A DNA stretch of 6,623 nucleotides from an uncultured Oscillibacter sp. (GTDB lineage Bacteria > Bacillota > Clostridia > Oscillospirales > Oscillospiraceae), in NCBI GenBank assembly GCA_910576845.1, contig CAJTJA010000093.1, forward strand, positions 1 through 6,623, read 5' to 3'. Positions 1 through 3,987 of the stretch are shown piece by piece. Within the stretch, counting starts at the first letter, position 1, and each line of letters begins with the position of its first letter. The notes below the pieces were generated by a model that made no database searches, was not told the DNA's origin, and worked only from the letters and a program-made list of their open reading frames with translations. Position numbers and translations under genes: made by a program.

Positions 1-127
1 TGGTGCCTTTTTTCAGGCCGTTAAAGGCGGTGGCGTCGTCCTTATAGTCCACAATATACAGGTTGGGATCGTCGGTTTTAAAGACCTTCTTGGCCTTGCC
101 CTCGTAGAGCTGCTCCAGCTTCCGCAT
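1..127 (-). CDS. purC: Phosphoribosylaminoimidazole-succinocarboxamide (SAICAR) synthase, N-terminal part, cut by the window edge
   Basis: Only the first 42 codons are present, and the gene runs off the left edge. The product ligates aspartate to CAIR using ATP to give SAICAR in cytosolic IMP synthesis. The visible N-terminus starts MRKLEQLYEGKAKKVF and continues through VDYKDDATAFNG and KKGT. This is the glycine/lysine-rich ATP-binding start of the SAICAR synthase family, and the YEGKAKK block is diagnostic. The ATG at 127 is preceded by GGAGGA at 135-140 with a 7-nt gap. The neighbouring ATG at 134 is in another frame. It lies 42 bp after purE in the same direction, the classical purE-purC order, so co-transcription is very likely. 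The catalytic half cannot be judged here. Confidence 0.93.
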   Translation of the reverse strand, partial: MRKLEQLYEGKAKKVFKTDDPNLYIVDYKDDATAFNGLKKGT

Positions 128-169
128 GCTGCATTCCTCCATAATTAAAATATAATGAACTGAATACTG

Positions 170-658
170 TCAGATTTCCGCCTGTAGGGCGGCGTCCTTC
201 TCCTCGATTTGAGCGGCCATGTCCCGGCGGGCGGCGTCCAGCCAGCCGGAGAGATTTTCGTCGGATACGGCCAGAATCTGGGCCGCCAGTATAGCGGCGT
301 TTTTGGCTCCGTTCAAAGATACTGTCGCTACGGGGATGCCGCTGGGCATCTGAACGGTTGCCAATAAAGCATCCAGCCCGTCCATAGCGCCTCCCTTGAT
401 GGGAATGCCGATGACGGGCAGGGTGGTGTTGGCGGCCACGGCTCCGGCCAGGTGAGCGGCCATGCCGGCGGCGCAGATGATGGCGCCGAAACCGTTTTTT
501 CGCGCGTAACTGGAAAACTCGGCTACTTGGGCAGGACTGCGGTGAGCGCTCATAATGTGGGCCTCGTAGGGGATGCCGAAGGCGTCCAGCTGGGCACAGG
601 CAGGACGGACGTTCGGCCAGTCGGAGTCGGAGCCCATGAGTACGGCAACTTTTTTCAT
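170..658 (-). CDS. purE: N5-carboxyaminoimidazole ribonucleotide mutase (PurE, class I type)
   Basis: 162 aa, the full usual length. PurE converts N5-CAIR to CAIR in cytosolic purine synthesis and supplies the substrate of PurC, the next gene. Visible motifs are the nucleotide-phosphate loop MGSDSDW (residues 8-14), SAHRSP (37-42, with the family's conserved His at 39), AGMAAHLAG (64-72, His69) and VQMPSGIPV (102-110). The SAHR and AAHL blocks fit class I N5-CAIR mutase rather than the class II AIR carboxylase, which carries GRSNALSG. The AGM...LAG spelling differs from the E. coli AGG...LPG and is, from memory, common in Firmicutes. The start at 658 is chosen because AAAGGAGA lies at 668-675 and MKKVAVLMGS is the normal family N-terminus. 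The frame stays open to 721 but has no family similarity there. No purine riboswitch core is seen in the 89 bp upstream. Confidence 0.96.
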   Translation of the reverse strand: MKKVAVLMGSDSDWPNVRPACAQLDAFGIPYEAHIMSAHRSPAQVAEFSSYARKNGFGAIICAAGMAAHLAGAVAANTTLPVIGIPIKGGAMDGLDALLATVQMPSGIPVATVSLNGAKNAAILAAQILAVSDENLSGWLDAARRDMAAQIEEKDAALQAEI

Positions 659-747
659 AATAATCTGTCTCCTTTCAGAAGTTGATGGCGTTTCAAAAAA
701 GTGAGCTGCGTGCGGCGGCATTGTGTTCCGCGCCGGTATATAGAGCG

Positions 748-1473
748 TTACAGCTTTTTGCGCAGGACTGTGTGACGGAAGATATCGTCAACAAAGTATT
801 CGGCAGAGCAGAATACCGGCTTGCCGTCGATATCAAAGTCCACTTCTTCCATATAGAGCAGGGGTGTGCCCACAGGAACCTGGAGAATATCGGCCAGCTT
901 TTTGTCTGCCGAAACGGCCCGAAGATCCGTTAGGTCCAAATAAGGATACACGCCGCAGCAGCGCTGAAGAAAGTGGAATATCGGAAGCTCCAGGTCTTTT
1001 TCCGTATATTCTTCCCGGATCAGGGCCTTTTCGATGACATCCTCACAATAGATTGCGGGGCGGCCGTCGGCGGTGCAGAGGCGGGAGACCCAAAGCATGG
1101 GCGTTCCCTCCGGGAGCCGGAGCTGGGCGGCGGTCTGCTTGTCCGCAGGCTGCTCCCAGGAGCGGATGGAGGCGACCGCCGGAGTAAAGCCGTTCTGCCG
1201 GATCATGTCCAGGAACTCAACCTCAATGTCCATCCGGGTCTGAACATCCAGCACGTGACGGTTGATAATGGTGCCCACGCCGTGTCGGCGGGTGATAAAG
1301 CCCTCTCGTTCCAGAGAGGAGAGAATGTCCCGCAGCTGCGTGCGGCTGATGCCCAGTTTCACGCAGAGCACGCTCTCCCGGGGAAGCCGTTCGCATTGGG
1401 CATATTCGCCGGCGCGCATAGAAGACAGAAGCTGGGCGCGGATGGCTTTGGTATGAGACATGTGGCTGTTCAT
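748..1473 (-). CDS. GntR-family transcriptional regulator with UTRA effector domain (HutC-like)
   Basis: 241 aa, typical for HutC-type GntR regulators. Residues about 7-72 form the winged helix-turn-helix. RLPRESVLCVKLGISRTQLR is the recognition helix-turn-helix region, followed by LEREGFITRRHGVGT for the wing. Residues about 90-236 match the UTRA ligand-binding domain, with GTPMLWVSRL, GRPAIYCEDVI and a closing LYMEEVDFDIDGKPVFCSAEYF. The effector is unknown; UTRA domains usually bind small sugars, amino acids or nucleoside-like metabolites. The start at 1473 is set by GAGGT at 1481-1485. A second ATG at 1461 is possible but lacks its own site. The gene lies 89 bp before purE on the same strand with no convincing terminator between, so it is probably the first gene of a gntR-purE-purC transcript. 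Control of purine genes by this regulator is inference. Confidence 0.93.
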   Translation of the reverse strand: MNSHMSHTKAIRAQLLSSMRAGEYAQCERLPRESVLCVKLGISRTQLRDILSSLEREGFITRRHGVGTIINRHVLDVQTRMDIEVEFLDMIRQNGFTPAVASIRSWEQPADKQTAAQLRLPEGTPMLWVSRLCTADGRPAIYCEDVIEKALIREEYTEKDLELPIFHFLQRCCGVYPYLDLTDLRAVSADKKLADILQVPVGTPLLYMEEVDFDIDGKPVFCSAEYFVDDIFRHTVLRKKL

Positions 1474-1701
1474 TCCGAATACCTCATTATTAATAAAAAT
1501 TCTCAGGAAGGGTCCCTGGGGCTTGCTTGAAAAATGTGAACACACCCAAACGGCGGCTCTCCCGCCTCCACACGTCCCCAATTTTTCTTGAAATCCATTC
1601 AGGATTCCCGCGAAAAATTGTGGTTGTCCGGCAGTGTGAAATCCCTCGCTGCCGGGCATATTTTCGTTTCTCAAACAGCGCCCAGCTCTAGGAGATAGGT
1701 C
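1474..1701 (-). promoter_or_regulatory. Structured leader (about 230 nt) of the GntR-purE-purC transcript
   Basis: No other gene is seen here. In the minus-strand RNA three hairpins can form before the start codon. The first pairs 1649-1655 with 1628-1634 (CCGGCAG/CTGCCGG, 7 bp). The second pairs 1612-1620 with 1579-1587 (CAATTTTTC/GAAAAATTG, 9 bp) and holds an inner 5-bp stem at 1592-1596/1602-1606 with a 5-nt loop. The third pairs 1562-1566 with 1552-1556 (GGCGG/CCGCC, 5-nt loop). I could not match it to a known riboswitch. The purine-related ZTP riboswitch was considered, since a CCGCC...GGG string occurs at the 3' part, but its 5' conserved block is not recognisable. A regulatory role is inferred from the length and pairing alone. 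Confidence 0.4.
1481..1485 (-). promoter_or_regulatory. Ribosome binding site that fixes the GntR regulator start
   Basis: GAGGT on the minus strand, 7 nt before the ATG at 1473. The reading frame stays open upstream to an ATG at 1674, but that stretch has no GntR-family similarity and would overlap the leader hairpins. This site therefore decides the start. Confidence 0.7.
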
Positions 1702-1733
1702 ATACCTATTGTATCGGTTTCCCGGTCAGACCG
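1695..1733. promoter_or_regulatory. Candidate GntR operator pair (two GGTCAKACC dyads)
   Basis: Two palindromes share the core GGTCAKACC. One is ATAGGT-CAT-ACCTAT at 1695-1709, covering the end of the -10 and the start point. The other is CGGT-CAG-ACCG at 1723-1733, in the promoter spacer and -35 edge. Their centres are 26 bp apart. The GT-N3-AC arrangement fits the general operator form of GntR winged helices. The placement over the regulator's own promoter suggests autoregulation, which is inference. Confidence 0.55.
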
Positions 1734-1736
1734 CAA
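1708..1736 (-). promoter_or_regulatory. Probable sigma-A promoter of the GntR-purE-purC operon
   Basis: On the minus strand a -35-like TTGCGG (1731-1736) is followed after 17 bp by TACAAT (1708-1713), a 5-of-6 match to the -10 consensus. The -35 is weak, as is common for regulated promoters. Both elements overlap GGTCAKACC dyads. Transcription would begin near 1701. Confidence 0.6.
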
Positions 1737-1812
1737 TTGACAAAATTGACAGTTCCCGATGAATTCCATTGCCAGCTTCTTGCATTTTTCCAAAAATCGG
1801 AGGCATAACAAG

Positions 1813-1841
1813 GCGGTCCCCCGGCGGAGCCAGGGGACCGC
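1813..1841 (-). terminator. Hairpin after the 3D-domain gene, probable terminator with a weak U-tract
   Basis: Perfect 9-bp stem GCGGTCCCC/GGGGACCGC (1813-1821 with 1833-1841) with an 11-nt loop. It begins 6 nt beyond the TAG stop at 1848. Read on the minus strand it is followed by CTTGTTATG, which is only moderately T-rich, so termination may be partial. It separates the 3D gene from the GntR promoter. Confidence 0.6.
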
Positions 1842-1847
1842 AAAACA

Positions 1848-2924
1848 CTATTCTAGAATATAAACGGTGCAGGGCCGCCTGCCGAATTGAATACATTCAT
1901 CGTAAGTGCTGTAATAAAGATCGACGGTGCTGCCTTTGACGCCGGTGTCTTCCGCCACAGCCGGACCGTAAACAATGCTTCCGCCGGATGCGGTGATATA
2001 CAGACGGGTTCCGAGGGGAATGACGCGTTTGTCTACGGCGACAGAACCCACGTGGACGGCGGTGCCGCTGGCGGTGATGGTGCCTACACCGTCATAGCCG
2101 GTGGTATAGGCGGTGGCGGTCATGGACCGGGCGGCAGAGTAATTCAGCGCCGTGCCGTCTTTCAGATAAAGCGTTCCGCTGCCGTCGGCATTTTCACTGA
2201 CGCTGGCAATTCCGCCGCCGGTTTCGCCAAATGCAGAGGAAACGCCGCTGCTGGCGGGAGGAGCGGGCTTGGGGGCGGGTTTGGCTGTGCCGTATTCGAT
2301 GATGTGCTCCACAGCCGTGGTGTCCAGCTCCTCCACAAAGTGGCGGCAGCGCTCTGCCCCATGGGACCAGACTACTTCATAAACGGCGGAGCGCAGGCCG
2401 TCGCTTCCCTGCTGTATGATTCGTTCTTCACCCTCCGTCAGATTCGGATTGGCGATCCGCTGCGTGCTGAAGGAGACATTCTCCGTCACATAGTCATAGT
2501 AGGTGAGGCTGGAAGATATATTCAGCTCCGCGCCTTCCTCTGTAAGCTTTACGCCGATCATCTCCTGGGCAGCCGGCTCAATACTCAGCCGGGAGAGAAG
2601 GGCGGATACCGTCTCACCGCAGGACCGGACATTCAAAACGGAGCTTTTGCGGCGGATGACAACGGCGGCGCCTTCCCGCAGGGTAATGTCATAGCCGCGG
2701 CTGCCGTTAGAAGTATAGAGAATTTTGGAGGAGAGGTCCGGGAAAGAAATTTCTCGCTCCGGATTCAGAATTATAGCGGCGCCGTCTGCTTCCACAGTGA
2801 ACAGGGAATCGGCCCAGCCGGTGGCGCAGAGGCTGGTAATCAAGGCGGCGAGCAGGCAAAAAAGGGCTATGCCGCCGCGCTTTCGCAGGGCGTATAGGAA
2901 ATTCGGTTGTTCGTGCGCGTTCAA
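1848..2924 (-). CDS. Exported G5 and 3D-domain cell-wall protein (YabE/RpfB-like), TTG start
   Basis: 358 aa from the TTG at 2924. Residues 1-18 are polar and basic (ending LRKRGG), and 19-37 form a hydrophobic signal or anchor helix (IALFCLLAALITSLCATGW). Residues about 86-138 resemble the DUF348 ubiquitin-like fold of YabE. Residues 145-213 are a G5 domain with the typical ENVSF, LTEGEER and HIIEYGT strings. A Pro-Ala linker follows (215-224). Residues 268-358 are a 3D domain with the three family aspartates at 298 (AVDKRVIPLGTRLYI), 326 (AEDTG) and 335 (VDLYY). This domain is the double-psi barrel of MltA-type lytic transglycosylases, so peptidoglycan binding or cleavage outside the membrane is expected. 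A resuscitation-promoting or hydrolase role is inference. It has its own promoter and long leader. Confidence 0.9.
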   Translation of the reverse strand: MNAHEQPNFLYALRKRGGIALFCLLAALITSLCATGWADSLFTVEADGAAIILNPEREISFPDLSSKILYTSNGSRGYDITLREGAAVVIRRKSSVLNVRSCGETVSALLSRLSIEPAAQEMIGVKLTEEGAELNISSSLTYYDYVTENVSFSTQRIANPNLTEGEERIIQQGSDGLRSAVYEVVWSHGAERCRHFVEELDTTAVEHIIEYGTAKPAPKPAPPASSGVSSAFGETGGGIASVSENADGSGTLYLKDGTALNYSAARSMTATAYTTGYDGVGTITASGTAVHVGSVAVDKRVIPLGTRLYITASGGSIVYGPAVAEDTGVKGSTVDLYYSTYDECIQFGRRPCTVYILE

Positions 2925-2932
2925 GTTTATAC

Positions 2933-2938
2933 CCTCCT
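2933..2938 (-). promoter_or_regulatory. Strong ribosome binding site that selects a TTG start for the 3D protein
   Basis: AGGAGG on the minus strand lies 8 nt before the TTG at 2924. The frame also holds an ATG at 2990, but starting there would put this site inside the gene, add a polar extension before the signal helix, and lie within the leader hairpins. The TTG is therefore preferred. Confidence 0.8.
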
Positions 2939-3116
2939 GTAGAGTTATTTCACGGCGGAATGACGGCCCGCTTCCGGGCCATGCGCCCACAAAGAGCGGG
3001 CGGAATGCCGTGCTGGTTCCCCGCGGGGAAGTATTGGGAGTAAGTTTCCCTACGAAGGATCGGATCAGTAAACAAACCCATAGAGAAACTTGTAACTTTT
3101 GTTACTATTTAAAACT
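2939..3116 (-). promoter_or_regulatory. Structured leader of the 3D-domain gene with a possible three-way junction
   Basis: On the minus-strand RNA, CACGGC (3007-3012) pairs with GCCGTG (2951-2956) and encloses two hairpins. One is CGCCC/GGGCG (2998-3002 with 2984-2988, 9-nt loop). The other is GGCCCG/CGGGCC (2975-2980 with 2965-2970, GAAG loop). All pairs are Watson-Crick. Upstream are a 14-bp perfect palindrome TTCCCCGCGGGGAA (3017-3030) and a short GGGA/TCCC hairpin (3036-3050). The junction ends 12 nt before the ribosome binding site. Cell-wall hydrolase genes are known targets of c-di-AMP (ydaO) riboswitches. A GCGGGGAACCAG string (3013-3024) recalls one conserved block, but the rest of that motif is not found. 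Identity is left open. Confidence 0.45.
3092..3105. repeat. GTAAC/GTTAC inverted repeat, just downstream of the 3D-gene start point
   Basis: GTAAC-TTTT-GTTAC on the plus strand, about 10-25 nt after the predicted start of transcription. On the minus strand it is built from AAATAGTAAC followed by AAAAGTTACAA. Both words recur at 3241-3260 on the opposite strand in swapped order. It is a candidate operator or 5' hairpin. Confidence 0.4.
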
Positions 3117-3122
3117 TGAACC

Positions 3123-3152
3123 AGTATACGCTATATAATATTATTTTGTCAA
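3123..3152 (-). promoter_or_regulatory. Sigma-A promoter of the 3D-domain gene
   Basis: On the minus strand a perfect TTGACA (3147-3152) and TATACT (3123-3128, 5 of 6) are separated by 18 bp in AT-rich DNA. Transcription would start near 3116, about 190 nt before the TTG start codon. Confidence 0.82.
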
Positions 3153-3240
3153 GACATTTCATGATTTGAAGAACAATTAGAACAAAATAAGACGAGATTC
3201 AACAAGAGCTGACCAGAAAACTTTCGAGGAAATAAAAACA

Positions 3241-3260
3241 AAAAGTTACAAAATAGTAAC
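3241..3260. repeat. Second GTTAC/GTAAC inverted repeat between the 3D and XRE genes
   Basis: GTTAC-AAAATA-GTAAC (3245-3260). The plus-strand words AAAAGTTACAA (3241-3251) and AAATAGTAAC (3251-3260) are the same two words found on the minus strand at 3090-3110, in swapped order. It lies upstream of the 3D-gene promoter and beyond the XRE terminator. It may be the second half of an operator pair. No regulator is assigned. Confidence 0.35.
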
Positions 3261-3272
3261 GGTCATGGGAGC

Positions 3273-3302
3273 AAAAAAGAAAAGCCGCCGGAAACCGGCG
3301 GC
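3273..3302 (-). terminator. Rho-independent terminator of the XRE gene
   Basis: Perfect 8-bp stem GCCGCCGG/CCGGCGGC (3295-3302 with 3284-3291) with a 3-nt loop. On the minus strand it is followed by TTTTCTTTTTT (3273-3283). It is the clearest terminator in the window and lies 26 nt after the XRE stop codon, so the 3D gene must use its own promoter. Confidence 0.93.
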
Positions 3303-3328
3303 AGGAAAGAGCATTTTTCAAACAGGCC

Positions 3329-3571
3329 CTAGTCTTCAAATAGCTTGGAAACAGGAATGCCGAAAAGCTTTGCCATACGGAAAAGCAGGAGGAGGGAGGG
3401 GGCGTGAATACGCTTGCTGCTGTTGGCCTCCAGCTGGCTGAGAAAGCTCCAGCTGCATCCGAGTTCATCAGCAAGCTGCTCTTGCGTCAAGCCGAGCTTC
3501 TTCCGGTGATAGGCGATGCGCAGGCCCAGAAGACGAAATTCCTCCCGAAACTCTTCTTTGTTTCTGTTCAT
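3329..3571 (-). CDS. Small XRE-family (Cro/CI-type) helix-turn-helix regulator
   Basis: 80 aa, essentially one HTH domain. After a charged N-terminus (residues 1-12), residues 13-77 form the five-helix fold. RIAYHRKKLGLTQEQLADEL gives helices 1-2, GCSWSFLSQLEA the recognition helix, and LLLLFRMAKLFGIPVSKLFED the closing helices. There is no effector, peptidase or membrane domain, so it is probably a dimeric DNA-binding repressor. The ATG at 3571 has a poor ribosome site (GGGGG at 3583-3587, 11 nt away), suggesting low expression. Its promoter is back to back with that of the 57-codon gene on the other strand. Targets are unknown; the shared intergenic palindrome and the GTTAC repeats are candidates. 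It could belong to a toxin-antitoxin-like pair, but nothing shows toxicity. Confidence 0.88.
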   Translation of the reverse strand: MNRNKEEFREEFRLLGLRIAYHRKKLGLTQEQLADELGCSWSFLSQLEANSSKRIHAPSLLLLFRMAKLFGIPVSKLFED

Positions 3572-3597
3572 AGAGCAGCCATCCCCCTGTTTCTATT

Positions 3598-3626
3598 ATG
3601 ATAACATTTGATAAAATTATTGGGAA
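3598..3626 (-). promoter_or_regulatory. Probable promoter of the XRE gene (extended -10)
   Basis: On the minus strand TTCCCA (3621-3626, 4 of 6) and TATCAT (3598-3603, 5 of 6) are 17 bp apart, with a TGT extension just before the -10. Transcription would start near 3591, leaving a short leader. Its -35 lies 13 bp from the -35 of the divergent promoter. Confidence 0.5.
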
Positions 3627-3639
3627 TGGGATAAAAACA

Positions 3640-3668
3640 TTGATATATATGCTATTAGCATATATAAT
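3640..3668 (+). promoter_or_regulatory. Near-consensus sigma-A promoter of the 57-codon gene
   Basis: TTGATA (3640-3645, 5 of 6), a 17-bp spacer and a perfect TATAAT (3663-3668). Transcription would start near 3675, giving a leader of about 30 nt before the ATG at 3705. Confidence 0.82.
3644..3666. promoter_or_regulatory. 23-bp perfect palindrome between -35 and -10, candidate operator
   Basis: Arms TATATATGCTA (3644-3654) and TAGCATATATA (3656-3666) flank a single central T. It fills the spacer and overlaps both promoter hexamers, so a dimer bound here would block the plus-strand promoter. The flanking genes encode two small DNA-binding candidates, XRE and RHH-like, either of which could be the ligand. 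Low base complexity makes part of the palindrome easier to arise by chance; the GCTA-T-TAGC core is the informative part. Confidence 0.55.
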
Positions 3669-3704
3669 GCCTTTATCAGAAAAAAGAAAGAGGGAGCAGG
3701 CACC

Positions 3705-3878
3705 ATGCGGAAGATTTCGATTGAAATGGAAGAAGGCCTTTATGAGTTCTATAAAAAAGCGGGAAATGGGGCGGGCAAGACGGCGGAGCGGATGATTAGT
3801 GAAATATTATCCTGTTTTGCAGATGAGTCCTCGCTGACTGTATTTGAGAAGGGACGGGAACGGCGGCGATATGCTTAA
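3705..3878 (+). CDS. 57-aa small protein, possible ribbon-helix-helix DNA-binding protein
   Basis: MRKISIEMEEGLYEFYKKAG opens a 57-residue product ending ERRRYA. The pattern is a short alternating hydrophobic strand (RKISIEM, residues 2-8), a helix (EGLYEFYKKAG, 10-20), a Gly-rich turn (NGAGK, 21-25) and a second helix (TAERMISEILSCF, 26-38). This is the layout of Arc/MetJ-type ribbon-helix-helix proteins, although the turn is atypical. Support for a real gene comes from GAGGGAG at 3690-3696 (8-nt gap), a near-perfect promoter, and a strong terminator 2 nt after the TAA. It is divergent from the XRE gene. I do not recognise a specific family. Alternatives are an antitoxin without an adjacent toxin or a small adaptor protein. 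Confidence 0.68.
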   Translation: MRKISIEMEEGLYEFYKKAGNGAGKTAERMISEILSCFADESSLTVFEKGRERRRYA

Positions 3879-3880
3879 GA

Positions 3881-3914
3881 GCGGGACCTGCCTCCGGCGG
3901 GTCCTGCTTCTATT
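3881..3914 (+). terminator. Rho-independent terminator of the 57-codon gene
   Basis: 12-bp stem from GCGGGACCTGCC (3881-3892) and GGCGGGTCCTGC (3896-3907), with two G-T pairs and a 3-nt TCC loop. TTCTATT (3908-3914) follows. It closes the small gene just before the dus promoter. Confidence 0.82.
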
Positions 3915-3915
3915 G

Positions 3916-3944
3916 TGGACATTTTAAAGAATCCATGCTATGAT
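3916..3944 (+). promoter_or_regulatory. Sigma-A promoter of the dus-sigma-anti-sigma operon
   Basis: TGGACA (3916-3921, 5 of 6), a 17-bp spacer and TATGAT (3939-3944, 5 of 6), with an extended TGC before the -10. Transcription would start near 3951. It directly follows the previous terminator. No ECF-type AAC/CGT promoter was recognised here. Confidence 0.75.
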
Positions 3945-3987
3945 GCAGGAATGACATCGTATCCCGCAGAGAGAGGAGTCCCGCTTT

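Noticed and set aside
659..721. N-terminal extension of PurE from an ATG at 721
   Set aside because: MKKVAVLMGS at 658 is the normal PurE start with a good ribosome site, and the extension is not conserved sequence.
659..747. Purine riboswitch or separate promoter between the GntR gene and purE
   Set aside because: No guanine-aptamer core and no paired -35/-10 was seen. The minus-strand TTTTTT here lacks a convincing stem before it, so it is not called a terminator either.
1490..1518. Attenuator-like terminator in the GntR leader
   Set aside because: Only a 4-bp CAGG/CCTG stem precedes the TTTTT on the minus strand, too weak to call.
973..1530. 185-codon plus-strand frame opposite the GntR gene
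   Set aside because: No domain or ribosome site, and it is fully antisense to a gene with clear wHTH and UTRA motifs.
1474..1674. N-terminal extension of the GntR regulator from an ATG at 1674
   Set aside because: The extra 67 residues have no family counterpart and are encoded by the leader hairpins. The ribosome site at 1481-1485 supports the start at 1473.
1737..1751. Two plus-strand TTGACA hexamers as -35 boxes
   Set aside because: No -10-like hexamer lies at 16-18 bp from either, and no plus-strand gene follows. They read better as a direct repeat near the minus-strand GntR promoter.
1887..2897. 336-codon open frame on the plus strand opposite the 3D-domain gene
   Set aside because: It is Gly/Ala-rich with no recognisable domain and no ribosome site, and it mirrors a well-supported gene on the other strand. 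Its length is explained by GC-rich codon bias.
2939..3060. c-di-AMP (ydaO) riboswitch before the 3D gene
   Set aside because: Only short pieces resemble it and they are in the wrong order. The conserved 3' block with CCGACAGCUAAC-like sequence is absent. Kept only as an unidentified structured leader.
3598..3795. 65-codon plus-strand frame overlapping the 57-codon gene
   Set aside because: It runs through the promoter and palindrome, has no ribosome site, and is out of frame with the better supported gene at 3705.
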